Shown one piece after another: positions 11,284-22,831 of a stretch of 64,000 nt of DNA. The stretch is from Leptodontidium sp. MPI-SDFR-AT-0119 (Eukaryota; Ascomycota; Leotiomycetes; Helotiales; Leptodontidiaceae). Under the pieces are notes generated by a model that was given only the letters and a program-made list of their open reading frames with translations, did no database searches and was not told where the DNA came from. Position 1 is the stretch's first letter; each line of letters starts with the position of its first letter. The DNA is taken from NCBI GenBank assembly GCA_020726505.1, contig JAHLEZ010000016.1, positions 1,550,001-1,614,000 of the forward strand, given 5' to 3'. Made by a program: the position numbers and the translations under genes.

Positions 11284-14200
11284 TTAAAGCGAGGGCTTTA
11301 TAGTTAGTTACTTTAATTAAGTACGAATATTTACTAAGTTAATAAGAGTAATAAAATTCTTAAATTTCTGCCGAGAGAGGTTCTTTATAAGTCTATTAGC
11401 GGGCATATAACCCGTAAGCAAATATTCGACTAAAAAAGTGCTCTTTTAAAACTCTTGGCGTAATTATATATTTTGAATATTAACGTGGCGAAGCTTAATA
11501 AAAATGCGCTGATTTTCCTTAATAATTAATTATATTATTTACTAATTATCGTAGAAGATCTTCTAAATTTCCCTTAACTTAAGACGTAACTCTTAAAGAA
11601 ACGTTATAAAGCTATAATCTCCTTAGCCGTGCGCTTAACGCCTAAAAGCTCAGCTTATATAGTCGAAGTAATAACTATATCTTATAAGGCCGCTCTTTAT
11701 AAGATTAAACCTCTAAAAAGTATTACAATATAACTATTAAAAGAACGCCTAGTATCGAGATCGTCTATAAATAAAGTATTTAAAGCTATAAAAAGCTAAG
11801 AGTCACGTAGCTTGTAATTGTAAGTAATTACTAAAAATTAAGTTCTAAAGAGGTAACGAATAGTCTAATTGACTACCGTAAAGTACTCTAAAGAGGGGTT
11901 AATCAAGAAGTAAGAAAGTCTTAAAGTTACAAACACAACGTTTACGTATAACATAATTGCCGTGTAAAGTACTAAGTTAACCTTCTCTTAATACTTCTTA
12001 ATTTAAACTAGAGTTACTTGCCCTTAATTCTTTAATAGCTTAACTTAAGGTAATAAAGTACTTAGGTAATTTCTATTTACTAAGTCAAATCGTAGAGTAA
12101 CCTTTTAAATATAAGTGTCGTGTACTAAAGAAATAGTCTTTACTTAATAATCTCTAATAATACGAATACTTAAAAACTACTTTATTAGTCTTCCTCTAGT
12201 AAGCTCGTATACCGTGTTTAAGCCGTTAATAATAAGTTAAGCGTCTTTAAGAGCCGAAGTATAATATAATACTTAAATATCGTCGACATAAAAGATAATA
12301 AAGACTAAACGTCGCTCGTTTATAAAGATATAAGGCTCCTCTTTATAAGGGATTAACCTTAACTTTGACAAAGTTCTAGTAAAGTCTCCGTATTATAATA
12401 CTAGCGAGTCTCTAAGGCTGTAGAGTACGCGATTAACCTCCACTACTATATTGTCTTGTTTAAATCTGTCCAGTAAGTAATAGTGTACGTGAGCACTCGA
12501 TTCGCTTCGTTTGGCGTTAATAAAGGCGTTAATAATATTAAATTAGATTATCTTTAAATTAAATTAAGCTGCTATTACTATAGTAGTCTTAAAAGAACGA
12601 GCAGCCAAGGTTGCCGTATATATTAAGAGAATTAACGTTTTAGGTTATAAATCCCCTTTAATAATAACTCGCGAGCGACACTTAGTCAAATACCCTAACG
12701 AATTGACCTTAGCGTGAAATACTTATTTTAATAGTATTAATTATTTAGTGGCGAAGCTTTATTTAACGACTCTCTAGTAATTGCGCGACTCTAAATTAGT
12801 GATTTCCTTGATTACGTCGGCTTAGAAGTACTCTCTTAAAGGGTGATCTTTGAAGTCTCTTTAATTTAATAAGTCTTTTAGTAATTAAGATTAGTATATT
12901 CGTAGGAAATTAACCAGTTATTAAATTTCGACATTTTTAAGAATAGACGCTAAAATAATAACGTGGACTACGCTTAAGTTTTTCCCGTCTCTTTATATTA
13001 GTTCTTGACTAGGCTAAAAGGTCCTTAAAAAGTCCTCTAAATACTTACGGTTACTCGACGGGTTTAACGATTCTGTAATTAACTCTCTAATAGTTACTAT
13101 ATAGACGCTTTGATTCAGTTTCGTTATTTTGCTACTAACTCGAGTCTTTCGACCGTCGCTAGTTACTTGATTTTCTACTCTCTTCCTTTATAAAGGTTTA
13201 AGTAAGTTATTATTAATTAAGGCCAGAAGTAATAAGTGTTACTTTATACTTAATTCTTCCCTTAAATTTAATGAATTAAAATACTTCTTGTACTTTATTA
13301 TTTAAGATAGAGCTTTTAATTACTTAGGGCCGGCACCTTAAGTAAGTGCTCCCTGACACTTAAGACCGCGCTCTCGGTTATATAGCCCTTAAGAGTATAT
13401 AATAACTTATAGTATTAATTAGCGCTTAGCTCTTATATCTCTCTTAAAGTTTAATACGTTACGTAAGACATTTCTCTTAGTTGTACTTTAAGACACTAAC
13501 TGTCTTAATTTGTCGACTTGTTTTAAGACTTAATTAAAGTACTCGTAAGTAAAAAGTCTAATACTCTTTTTTAGTTATTTTACTCCTAAGTTTTTATTAA
13601 CGAGTTTTATTAATCCTGACTTTTTAAGGGCAATATTAATTACTTTACCCCTGTAGTTAAAAGCTTAATCGAAGGCTATAACGCCCCTGAGGTTATAAAC
13701 TTAGTAATTTCTATAGAACTTATTACTTAACTTAGTTATTCCTTTTCTAAAGTAATACTTATTATTAATTCTAATATATTAAGTACGCTCAGTCGATTGA
13801 TTATATCGGTTCTAGCGTCCTAGGGTCCCTCCTCTTCTTCTAGTATTTTAGTAAGATCTCTTAATATTAAGCGCGACTAGCCGACCGCTTTCTTTATGTT
13901 TAAAGAGCCTAAATAAAAGAGGGATTCGTTAAAAGTAACGTTCCGAGTCACTATTACATACTATAATTGAGGTACTTAGACCCTGTATATATTAGACGAG
14001 ACGTATCTTATTAAGTATCTAAGGTGCACTCTTAGGTTAACTTTAAATGTTCTCTTTTATTAAAGAGCCTCTTAGTCCTTAATTATAGGGTAGGCTCTAT
14101 AGCCGTACGCCTATATATTACTCTAGTTAGGTCGTATATTAGTATTAAGCTTTTAAATAAGCTTAGGGTCGTAATACTAAAAATATTGCCTAAACTAAGT

Positions 14201-16825
14201 ATAAAAAATCTCATTTAGACTCTTAAAGCCTTTCCGAGTAACTAGACTTATGTTATAAAGAGTAATTGCCGCTATAATTACTTCCGTCTAAAGCTCCTTT
14301 AATAAGTTTACTAAAAGGCGCATCTTAATAGACTTTTCGATGATTTCCTTGCCTACGCGCTTAGCTCCCCTATTAAGTTAGTGTGTATACGAAGGGGTAC
14401 CCTTAATATTAATATTATTCTCCGTATACTACTTTTCGTACTTAGTTAATCTATTAATTCCTATAACTAAGGTATCGTTATCTTGGCGTATTTTACAAAT
14501 CGAAAGTCTAAATTAACGTCTCGTCTACGCCTTAAATAGTTTAAGAGCTCCTAAGACGGTGATTAACCCTTTGTTTTTTAAGAGCTATTTATAAAATTTC
14601 CTATTATATTAGTCTTTAACTAACAAGAGCTAGTTATTTTTATTAAATCCGATAGGGAAGTCGAATAAGTCTTAAGAAATGTAATAAAAAGGCTAGGTAA
14701 CTGTTCTCTCTAAAGGTCTTCGACTAATAACTTGCTACGCGATAATTAGAGAGTACTCTTTATACTTAATTTAAGTAGTGCCTAAGATCTCGACGTTACG
14801 CGCATTTTTAACTAAATTCTCCAACGCTTCTTTCCTTAAGTGCCCTGCCCGTAAGTGTTATAACTTAGCGTCGTCTAGCCGCGGTCTCAAATATCGTCGA
14901 CTTAATTAAAAGCCTTGCCGGATACTCCTTTAAAGTGTAGAGAACATTAAAAAGGTATAAGTTAAGCGAATTAAAGAGTTATAAGTAATTAAGGAGGCCG
15001 AAAAATAATTAAAAGGCTTATATTTAAAGAAAGCTAAGTTAAACTGTCGTTCTAATTACTTTAATATAATACTCTTCTTAATTAATCTCACGCGTAATAT
15101 ATAGTCTAACTTATTATATTAAACTCTAGCCTTTAATAAACGAGCTTCCGAAATAATATTAATATTAAATACTTTAACGACAGCGACGTTAAAAAGCCTT
15201 AAGTCCTTAGTGTTTAGTCTATTAGGGCTATAAAGAGTACCCTTAAAGACACGAGTACCTTAGCCCTTAATTATAAGGCTCGACGTTTTAGCTTTAACAC
15301 TGTCGTCGTTAGTTAATTTAATAAAGGTCTTAGGCTTTAATAAAGTAACCGAGTTAATTAAATAAGTAATAGCGCCGTTATCGAGTAAGGTACTCTCTAA
15401 GAGCAGGTGTCGATTTATATTAATAGTAGTATAGATTCTAGAGGTGGCGAGAGCCTCGTTAAGTAACTCTGGACTAATTATATAAGTATTAATATTACTA
15501 AGGTACTTTAGTAACTTTAAGGCTTTTACTGAAGTTATTAGAGAAGACGAGGAGTTTTCGGAAGTTATTCCCTTAACAATTTCCTTTACCGCTACTTGTC
15601 TTTACCCTTTCTTACTAATTACTCGTTTAAAGTCGGGAAACTCCTTTTTAAGCTTAATTTGGGTTTCCTTGATTTCCTCTGTAGACAGTAAGTTACACAG
15701 TTTGTCCCTAGTTAAGCCGTCGTAGTAATATCGAAGTCTATAACACTCGATCGCTTTATGTTAGTGAGAGATCACTTTATAAGGGCAAGTGTTAATTGAG
15801 GTATTTAGCGAAAGAGTCTTTAGTACTAGTAATACTCCTAGAACATTCGATCTCCCTTTAAGTGTAGTGTATAATTTAATTGTCTTATTTCTTTTAATAG
15901 CCGTAAAAGACTTTTTATTAAGCGTTAATAATTAATTGACGTATTAAAGTAACAAGTACTTATAAATAAGCTTAAGAACATTGTCTCTAAGGACCTTAGA
16001 TAGTCGTTCGTGGGCTTATTTAAGTGTGAGCTTCTCTTGTACTGCCTTAATAAAGTTAATAATCGCTAAGGGTCCCTTAACGTCTAAAATGTCGTATAAT
16101 AGAGCATTTTAGTAAACTAATCGCTACTCTTAAATCTACACCTTAAGATTAACCCGTCTTATTTTGACGATTTCGAGCTTCTCTTTATATTTAACTTAAG
16201 CTTTAATAAGGTTACTTATTTTTAAAGAGGCGTAGTCTCTCTTTAACACTTTAAGGAGTATTTATAGAGTCTAAAATCGTGGGTCGTTTAGTTCGTTTAT
16301 TATCTTGTCGAGTTACTCTTTCGCTCTTTAATCCTCCTTAATCTCACACTCTCGAATAGCACTCTAGTAGATTAAAGGATTAACCGTCTCTTAAATCCAC
16401 TTATATATTATTTTATAAGCCTAAGCCTTTTCCGACTATTATACGTATTTTATAATATACTCCCTTATTAGGGCAGTATATATTAAAGTAATTATAGTAA
16501 CATTAAATAATATAAGAGGTGTTATACTTAATTTAAGTCTCTTGAGTTTAGGTACTTGTTAGTCTCTATCTTACTTCACTTACTCTTTAAAGTTGAAATC
16601 GAGAGCCTCTTTATCTTATTATGCCTTTACTTAGTCGATCGTTTGTGCTTAAGGCTCGTTTTCGAGGATATTTAGAGCGACTAGTAACTTTAGATTAACT
16701 GAAGTCTATACCTTATAAAAGATATAAAAGGATTTAAAGGCTTAATATTATAGAGTCTAGGTTTACTTGTTGTAATTAAGCGGCGTTCGATTATTAAAAG
16801 AGGAGGCTAAAGTTGAGTTTACTAT
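11284..16825 (-). pseudogene. Copia-A gag-pol polyprotein, RIP-inactivated
   Basis: This is the minus-strand homologue of the Copia-B gag-pol and matches it along its length, including the block encoding an ISEARLLKARLQYNKLNY-type sequence upstream of the pre-integrase domain. The former start is ATA at 16825-16823 (ATG in Copia-B) and the stop is TAA at 11286-11284. The span is within 2 nt of the Copia-B frame (5,544 nt), so decay has been by point mutation rather than indels. Domains by homology are gag, protease, GAG-pre-integrase, integrase, reverse transcriptase and RNase H. Confidence 0.85.
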
Positions 16826-17070
16826 AACGAAGAGAAGGTTACTCTCTCGAGGGTTCGATAGATTTGTTAAAGAAGAAAAGAGAATATTAAGTATAAGTAC
16901 TCGATTTACCCTTTTCTAGAGAAGTTAAAGGGAAAAGTAGTGGTATAAATTACACTTATTAATAAGTAGAAACTCTAACGTTGTTTGTCACTTACTAATC
17001 TTACGTTAATAGTTTTACTTAAATCTATAGAGTATAAAAGGAAGAATACTAACTTAATAACTTCGTCACG

Positions 17071-17081
17071 GGGCTTATAAC
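17071..17081 (-). other. primer-binding site of Copia-A
   Basis: Directly after the 5' LTR the minus strand reads GTTATAAGCCC. It differs by one G-to-A change from GTTATGAGCCC, the complement of the initiator tRNA-Met anticodon arm. Copia-type elements are known to prime from a half-tRNA of this kind. Confidence 0.6.
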
Positions 17082-17267
17082 TATAGTATAAAAGTAAAGT
17101 AGAGCCTTACGATTAATATAAAGAGAAAATAAAGTGATTAATTATTATTTAGAATATATAAGGAAATCAGGGGAACACGTTATTCTCCTGAAAGCGGTAT
17201 AACGTGGTAGAAACCATATCCAGCGTAGCGCGCAGCTAACCGAGCATCAGCCCGTGCCTGTACGACA
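17082..17267 (-). repeat. 5' LTR of Copia-A
   Basis: A 186-bp partner of 9582-9767. The differences I can see are transitions, as expected for RIP. It is followed by the duplicated target ACTTA at 17268-17272. Confidence 0.94.
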
Positions 17268-17420
17268 ACTTAGTATATACTCGCAAACTAATATTAATAA
17301 TAATATACTAAATATATATATTTATAAAGTTATAATATTTTATATCGAAGCACAAAATTATACCTGACTTACCGCGTTAAGATTATACTAAGCAGAAAAG
17401 CCAAGCGACTTTATTTATAG

Positions 17421-18344
17421 TATGCTTTCCTAACCTCTAGATCACGTGACTCGCTAATACGACATATAATCATTTATTTGAATAAAGGACCCGTTTTGAA
17501 TTATTTTAAGAACGAATTTGCTGTTATAATTACTTTATATCCCAGTAATAATCTAAATTCTCGGGAGCTGGCAGACTACGAAGAATACTGTCGTCGAGAA
17601 CTACCACGAGTCTTTAGAGCTTCACTAGAAGAAGTTGTGAGCAACAACACACAACCTCTCGAAGAGCAACTCAGGAGCCAGTTAATGGACTTAATTCGCG
17701 ATGCCCAAGATCGAGTTTTCTCAAGGTACAGATCTTCCTCGATAACTACAGGAACACCTACAAGGGGCGCTCTGGGTTCAAGCCCTCAAACAAATACATC
17801 CTCCTCTTCATCACAAGACTTTGTAACATCGCTTCTAAGGAACTAGCCAACAAAAATCGCCAGCTCAGGGGATCGAAGCCAAGCTCGACTACCTCCTTTC
17901 TTTCAACCACCTTCTCCCAAAAATCACCTTGAGTCTGGCTTGGATATATCTGATCCAAATATAACGCCTTCAAAGCCTGACCGCAATGATCGATCGGATT
18001 CTGGATATGACAGTAGCTCGTTCGTCATGCCTTCTACACTGCCCTTAACACCTGGCGAGTCGAGTGTTAATACTTCTGCCTCGAGATCTCAAACTTTGTT
18101 TCCACCAGAGGGGAGCCAAGAAACAACTGGTCATGCCGACAGTGAAGCCGCTCTGACTCAAGCAAAACTAGACTCAAATGCAGAGGCGATCACTAGTCCT
18201 GGAAACGATCATCTGAGCTCTGAACTCTACCTCTCGCAAAACACCTTCGATTTCGAGCTCGATTATACTGATCTTTCGAACCTTGATACGAACGACGAGT
18301 TTGGAAATTGTAATTTCTCTCAGAATTTAGATGGATTCTTTTAG
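17421..18344 (+). pseudogene. relic of a fungal regulatory-type protein with one amber codon
   Basis: A single plus-strand frame runs from 17421 to the TAG at 18342-18344, broken only by a TAG at 17844-17846 that looks like CAG changed by RIP. There is no in-frame ATG near the start (17478 is TTG), so the 5' part is missing or lies in an unrecognised exon. The first part contains ELADYEEYCRRELPRVFRASL followed by a helical EEQLRSQLMDLIRDAQ segment. The second part is Ser/Thr/Asp-rich with a DSGYDSS motif and an acidic tail. The first segment resembles the region downstream of zinc fingers in a large fungal C2H2 family, but no zinc finger is visible here. The function is therefore open. Base composition is far more balanced than the surroundings, so it was probably single-copy DNA lightly hit by RIP. 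Confidence 0.5.
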
Positions 18345-20440
18345 CCTAGACTCGGAAATCAAATATATGACATAGCAGACCCGTTGATACTGCTGATGCT
18401 TACCTTAAAAGCGAAGCGAGGTTTCTGCCCATCGTCCAAGGGCAATTTCAAGACGATTTAAAAGTGGTAGACTATTCAACGTTAGGACGTGCTACTACCG
18501 ATTTAGATTTTGGGATAGTGTCAAGTTCTGGACGATTTAGCTTTTCTAGACGGTAGAATTTTAGCGCGAAGCTAATGAAATGCGGTATAACTTTCCCACT
18601 AGGTAGGTACGCCTTACTCACTCACTACTTATCGCCTACTACTTAGTACCCATTACTCACAAGGACCACCACCCACTACCCACCACTCATTACCCCCCAC
18701 CTTGCTTATATTGCCCTCGAGATGCGTACCTAAGTGAATTTAAGTTGAATCGATTGATTTTGAAGTTATATTACTTATAAGGTTGATATCTAATCGTGTG
18801 CTTACATTTCGAGTACTTAGCAAGTACTTGAGTATAAATTAATAAGCTAAATTAATAAAATTATTAAATTTAAAGGCCGCGTCTTACGTTAGAAGTGATT
18901 TAAATCGTTTAAATAATTTAAATTTTAGATAGTTCTAAAATTTAAATTAAACTACTAAAAAAGAAGTTAAAAATTACTTAATTCTTTTTCTAAAAAAAGG
19001 TTATTTTTAAATAATAAATAAAAGTCTCGTTTCGCTTTTAAAGTATCCTTACTTAACACGTGATTTCTATTTTATATCTTATATAAGTTTATTAAGTACT
19101 CCTTTTAATATTAATGATTATAAAAAATAGAAATATAAATAAAAATATATTATAATTTACGTTAAGTAAATATTACTTAATAAAATGTTAGTATTAAAGA
19201 CAATAATAGTTTTAAATACAAACCTTACCTCTTTTCATTTATTATTTAAAAAAGAGATAAACTTTAAATCTTAGTAATAAAACGTAACTTTATATTAATA
19301 TTTATAGAAGACATTAATTATAATATTTTTAAAATTCTTAATATTTTTTAGAAAAAATATTAGAATTTTTAAAATCGCTTTTAAGTAATTTAAGCTTTTA
19401 AAATTGCTTAGATTTTCGTTTAATTAGTCTTAAAATTAAGTTATAATATAATACACTTTAGTTTTAGTTTTTTTATTAATATTAACAAAGAAAATTACGA
19501 TTTTATTTTATATTATAGTAAAACAAGAAGTATTACTTAAATAATATCTAAAAAATATATATTTTTAAAGATAAACGTTAATTTATAATTAATTAAAAAA
19601 GAGGATTTTTATCCTAAAACTCTTTTTATAAAACTATAAAATGAAGTTTAAACCTTTTAGCTTTCTTAATATATATCACACATTAATATAACGACAAGTA
19701 TACTTCGGCTAGGTCAGGGGTCCAGAACAAGTTCAACTTCCCTCTAATTCCCTATATATATGACTTCTTCTTATATAATAGCTTTATAGTTTTTGTATTC
19801 TAAGTATTAAGTCTACCTTCTACGTACTAAGTCTCCTTGTGTCGTTACAATTAATGATTAAGTTCTAAACCATTAGGCTATTCTAAATTAATACATAAAC
19901 CAAACTAAATCTGCGAGCGATATATAAAATTTAACCTTTCATCAATCGAATCGCTTCAGCACTAAGGTGTTTTTTTTTTAGTTAACTTACACATATATCA
20001 CTTACCCCACTTCTAGAAAAATGATCTGGTCTTTATATTCTACTCTTATTTAAGATCTCTTCTCTTAAATTTCACAAAAAGTACTAATAGCTAATTTACA
20101 AATCGATCGCAATAAAAAAGTAAACGATCACACAATCGATGCCCTTCGCAGATTCGAATTGATTTACATTAAAAGCAAAAGTGAAAGCTCTATAAACGAT
20201 TTCTTAATAAAATAAAGGAATTTAATAAGAGGTTTTTAAAGGCTTCTTGATTATTAAGTACCCCCAGAAACACAATCTCTACCTTACGAGCTCTTATATT
20301 TGCAACAAGTGCGAATTCGAGAAATAAAACAGCTTTCCGCCTCATCTTCTCTATTACCAAGCCAGATATATGCCGCAGATTCGTCTTTAAATAATACGAA
20401 CATCTGCCAAGAGTTAGTTTCCCTGGGCATATCATTTATC
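18345..20440. other. RIP desert with no gene
   Basis: No coding frame is recognisable. About 18600-18715 is a pyrimidine/CA-rich stretch built from variants of CCCACTAC and CACTCA. About 18840-19700 is extremely AT-rich. About 20460-20570 has a degenerate GTAGTAG/GTACAGT repeat. Confidence 0.6.
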
Positions 20441-21655
20441 CTATCGAGAAGAGTCGAGTAGTAGAAGATTGTGCAGTAGTAGGCTGGCTTTGTAGTGGAA
20501 GAGTGTACAGTGGAAAATGTGTGTAGTAGGGAATTATATAATAAGTAGACGTACAGTAAGGAGTCATGTAGCGAGGAGCTACCTTTGTCAGAGCCTTCTT
20601 TTGGGCTTGTGCGTCGTTTCCTGTTTATTTAATTATGCCTTCTAGATCCCTTGATACTCTCTCCTTTAACTCCTATGCTTCCTGTATCTCCTCGACTTGC
20701 TTAGTAGCAGAACTCCCCTTTGCTTTATCCTCTCTGAAAGAAACTATTCTCGACTATTGACTGTCATCGCAATTATCTTGGCTTCCCCGATATGCTCGAA
20801 AGCTTCCTTTAAACTGCTGTTCTCACCAGTCTTAAGCATCCCCGATCATTTCACATTCACGTCACTAGAGAACTCTGCCCTACTTTCGCTCTTTTGGCCT
20901 TCGTAGATTGCGCGATTGTGAAATGCTTCTGTAAAGCCAGGGGATCTGCGTGATTCTATAATAGCGAATTTTCTTTGGGCGCGATCTGGCTTCGTTACTA
21001 AGTGTCCCTTTTAGGATGCTTAAAAAGGCACCAAAATCTTCATAATATGTATATCATAGCATAAGCTTCGAGATATTGTTTCGCCGCATTATGTAAGGGG
21101 TATTACGATCTAGCAAAGGCTTAATCTTAATACTATTTATTACAAAAGAATATTCATGCCTATAAAAAAAAATGGGCTTGAGAATTTCCTTTACCTCCTC
21201 TACTAAACACACTAATTTTTTATCCTGAACGAGATCTTTGCCTCGGCTTTTGAAATATGCACCGCTCTCCTGACATTTTGGCCAGCTTTAATTACTCTTT
21301 AATTATTTGCACTAGGCCTAGAAAGTACGCTGACAACTTCTAACCATAATTTAGATATTTTTTAGACCCCAGTTTCAAGGTCACGAGTCTTATGATTTCT
21401 CTTGCGTCCGCAGCTAGTGAAAGTTAGATTCGGCGAAGTTTGTATAAAATCAAGAAGACTTACAATGCCATGGAAACAAGTCGCTGCGGTCTCCGACACA
21501 GTGATATTTCCTTAACTTGAGAAAGTATGCACAACCTCTGCTGGCCCACTAGTATTTTCAGGCGCGACGTCAAGGTAGCGAACCTTCAAGTACTAGTCAT
21601 AACTACCTAGTACTAGGAGAATAGTATTATCAAATAACATAATACGAGTATGTCC
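20440..21655 (-). pseudogene. degenerate protein-coding relic, family not recognised
   Basis: Two coherent minus-strand segments are visible. One (about 20,700-20,860) encodes LKTGENSSLKEAFEHIGEAK and a following EQFLSERIKQR-like helix, reading one TAG as glutamine. The other (about 21,230-21,655) encodes a continuous stretch including HGIVSLLDFIQTSPNLTF and, further on, LWLEVVSVLSRPSANN. The sequence between is AT-rich and broken. Composition is closer to a gene than to the surrounding desert. I do not recognise either segment and cannot say whether they belong to one gene. Boundaries are approximate. Confidence 0.35.
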
Positions 21656-22014
21656 AAGAGGACCGAAGGTCTGGGTATCTTTGGCAAAAAATGATGGGAT
21701 TCTTTAGTTGGGGTGCTAATCCCTTCCTGGGAACAAAGACTAAGGAGAGGAGAAGAGATGGTTAATCTAATATAAGAGGTATCTCTGCGACGAGAAGGAG
21801 CTGTAACCGTGGACTGATCTCAGCGGGTAGCTTAGTAACAAAAAAATCTGGCTAACCGCGGATTGCGCTTATATTAAGAGGGCGTGTGGTGGAATATTGA
21901 AGTTCGTTTAAAATTTTATTGTGGGTAGATTGGGGAACTGCGGCATCGTTATGCTCAGGCTAAGTCTTTAAATATTTGGTTAGGCTCGTAACTCTTAGTA
22001 GCTGCAAATACTTA

Positions 22015-22044
22015 CAGTCCGTCCACCTCAAACACGGTAAAATT
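22015..22044. repeat. left terminal inverted repeat
   Basis: 30 bp matching the reverse complement of 26227-26256 exactly, preceded by the TA target site. Confidence 0.95.
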
Positions 22045-22095
22045 GAGAATTAAGTAATATATAATATCTGTCTAAACCATATTATACAGTTAATT

Positions 22096-22190
22096 GCTAG
22101 CGTTCGAATGGACCCATTTTTATCCCAATTAGGCTAGCGGATAAGAAGTTATTATTAGATAAGTAAGGTCTTGGCGGGATCAAAATATTT
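22096..22190. repeat. subterminal direct repeat, left copy
   Basis: The sequence contains TTCGAATGGACCCA, TTTTATCC and, about 60 bp further, GGATCAAAA with a TTTTGA. The same order of motifs occurs at 26003-26090 in the same orientation, so this is a direct repeat and not an extension of the terminal inverted repeat. Confidence 0.7.
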
Positions 22191-22831
22191 TGAGATTTTA
22201 TTTTTTATATAATTATGTTTTTTAAATCTGTTAATTATTTTTTTAGGAATTATTTTTCTTTCTAAATTCATTATTAAATATTTTACACTATATAATAAAA
22301 GAAAAGTTAAAGATTTATTAGTCTACCCCACTTTATTCTAAAACATTTTACTTCCCTAATAATATAAGAACTAAAAAAGTATTAACTTAAAGTTTATTAA
22401 ATAAAATAACTTATATAACAGCATATTATAAGTTTAATAAATAGTTAATAAGTGAGTGACTACTGATGCTTAGTCATTAACTTGAAAGTACTAGTTTAAT
22501 TGCTTAAAAATCCTTTTTCTGTCTAAAAACTTCTTTCTTAAAATATTAATAACTTCGCTAAATCAACCCTACTGTAACACTTGATAATAATAGCTAATCA
22601 AGTAACAGTTATTTATAAGTAATTAATCTATTTTAAAGAGTATTACTGATAATTCATTTTACGCTAGTCGTATTAAGGGATTTTTCTAATTCCTATTGAT
22701 TTACTATTAGCGAGAGTTACAATATTAAATATTAAACGATTACTTCTTAAGAAGATTCTAAATAAAGCACTTTTATAACTGCTAAGCTAGCTACCGTACT
22801 AACAAATAAATACAAAATCTAACTAATAAAA

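Larger units (their letters stand above)
9582..17267 (-). mobile_element. complete Ty1/copia element Copia-A (7,686 bp)
   Basis: Two 186-bp LTRs (9582-9767 and 17082-17267) flank a minus-strand gag-pol. The element is bounded by a perfect 5-bp duplication, ACTTA at 9577-9581 and 17268-17272. It shares LTRs, primer-binding site, gag-pol and an extra antisense gene with Copia-B (37918-45586), so both belong to one family. Heavy RIP has put stops throughout gag-pol and changed the gag start codon to ATA. Confidence 0.95.

Noticed and set aside
18600..18715. Telomere-like repeat (CCCACTAC variants)
   Set aside because: Irregular units that do not match the fungal CCCTAA telomere repeat.
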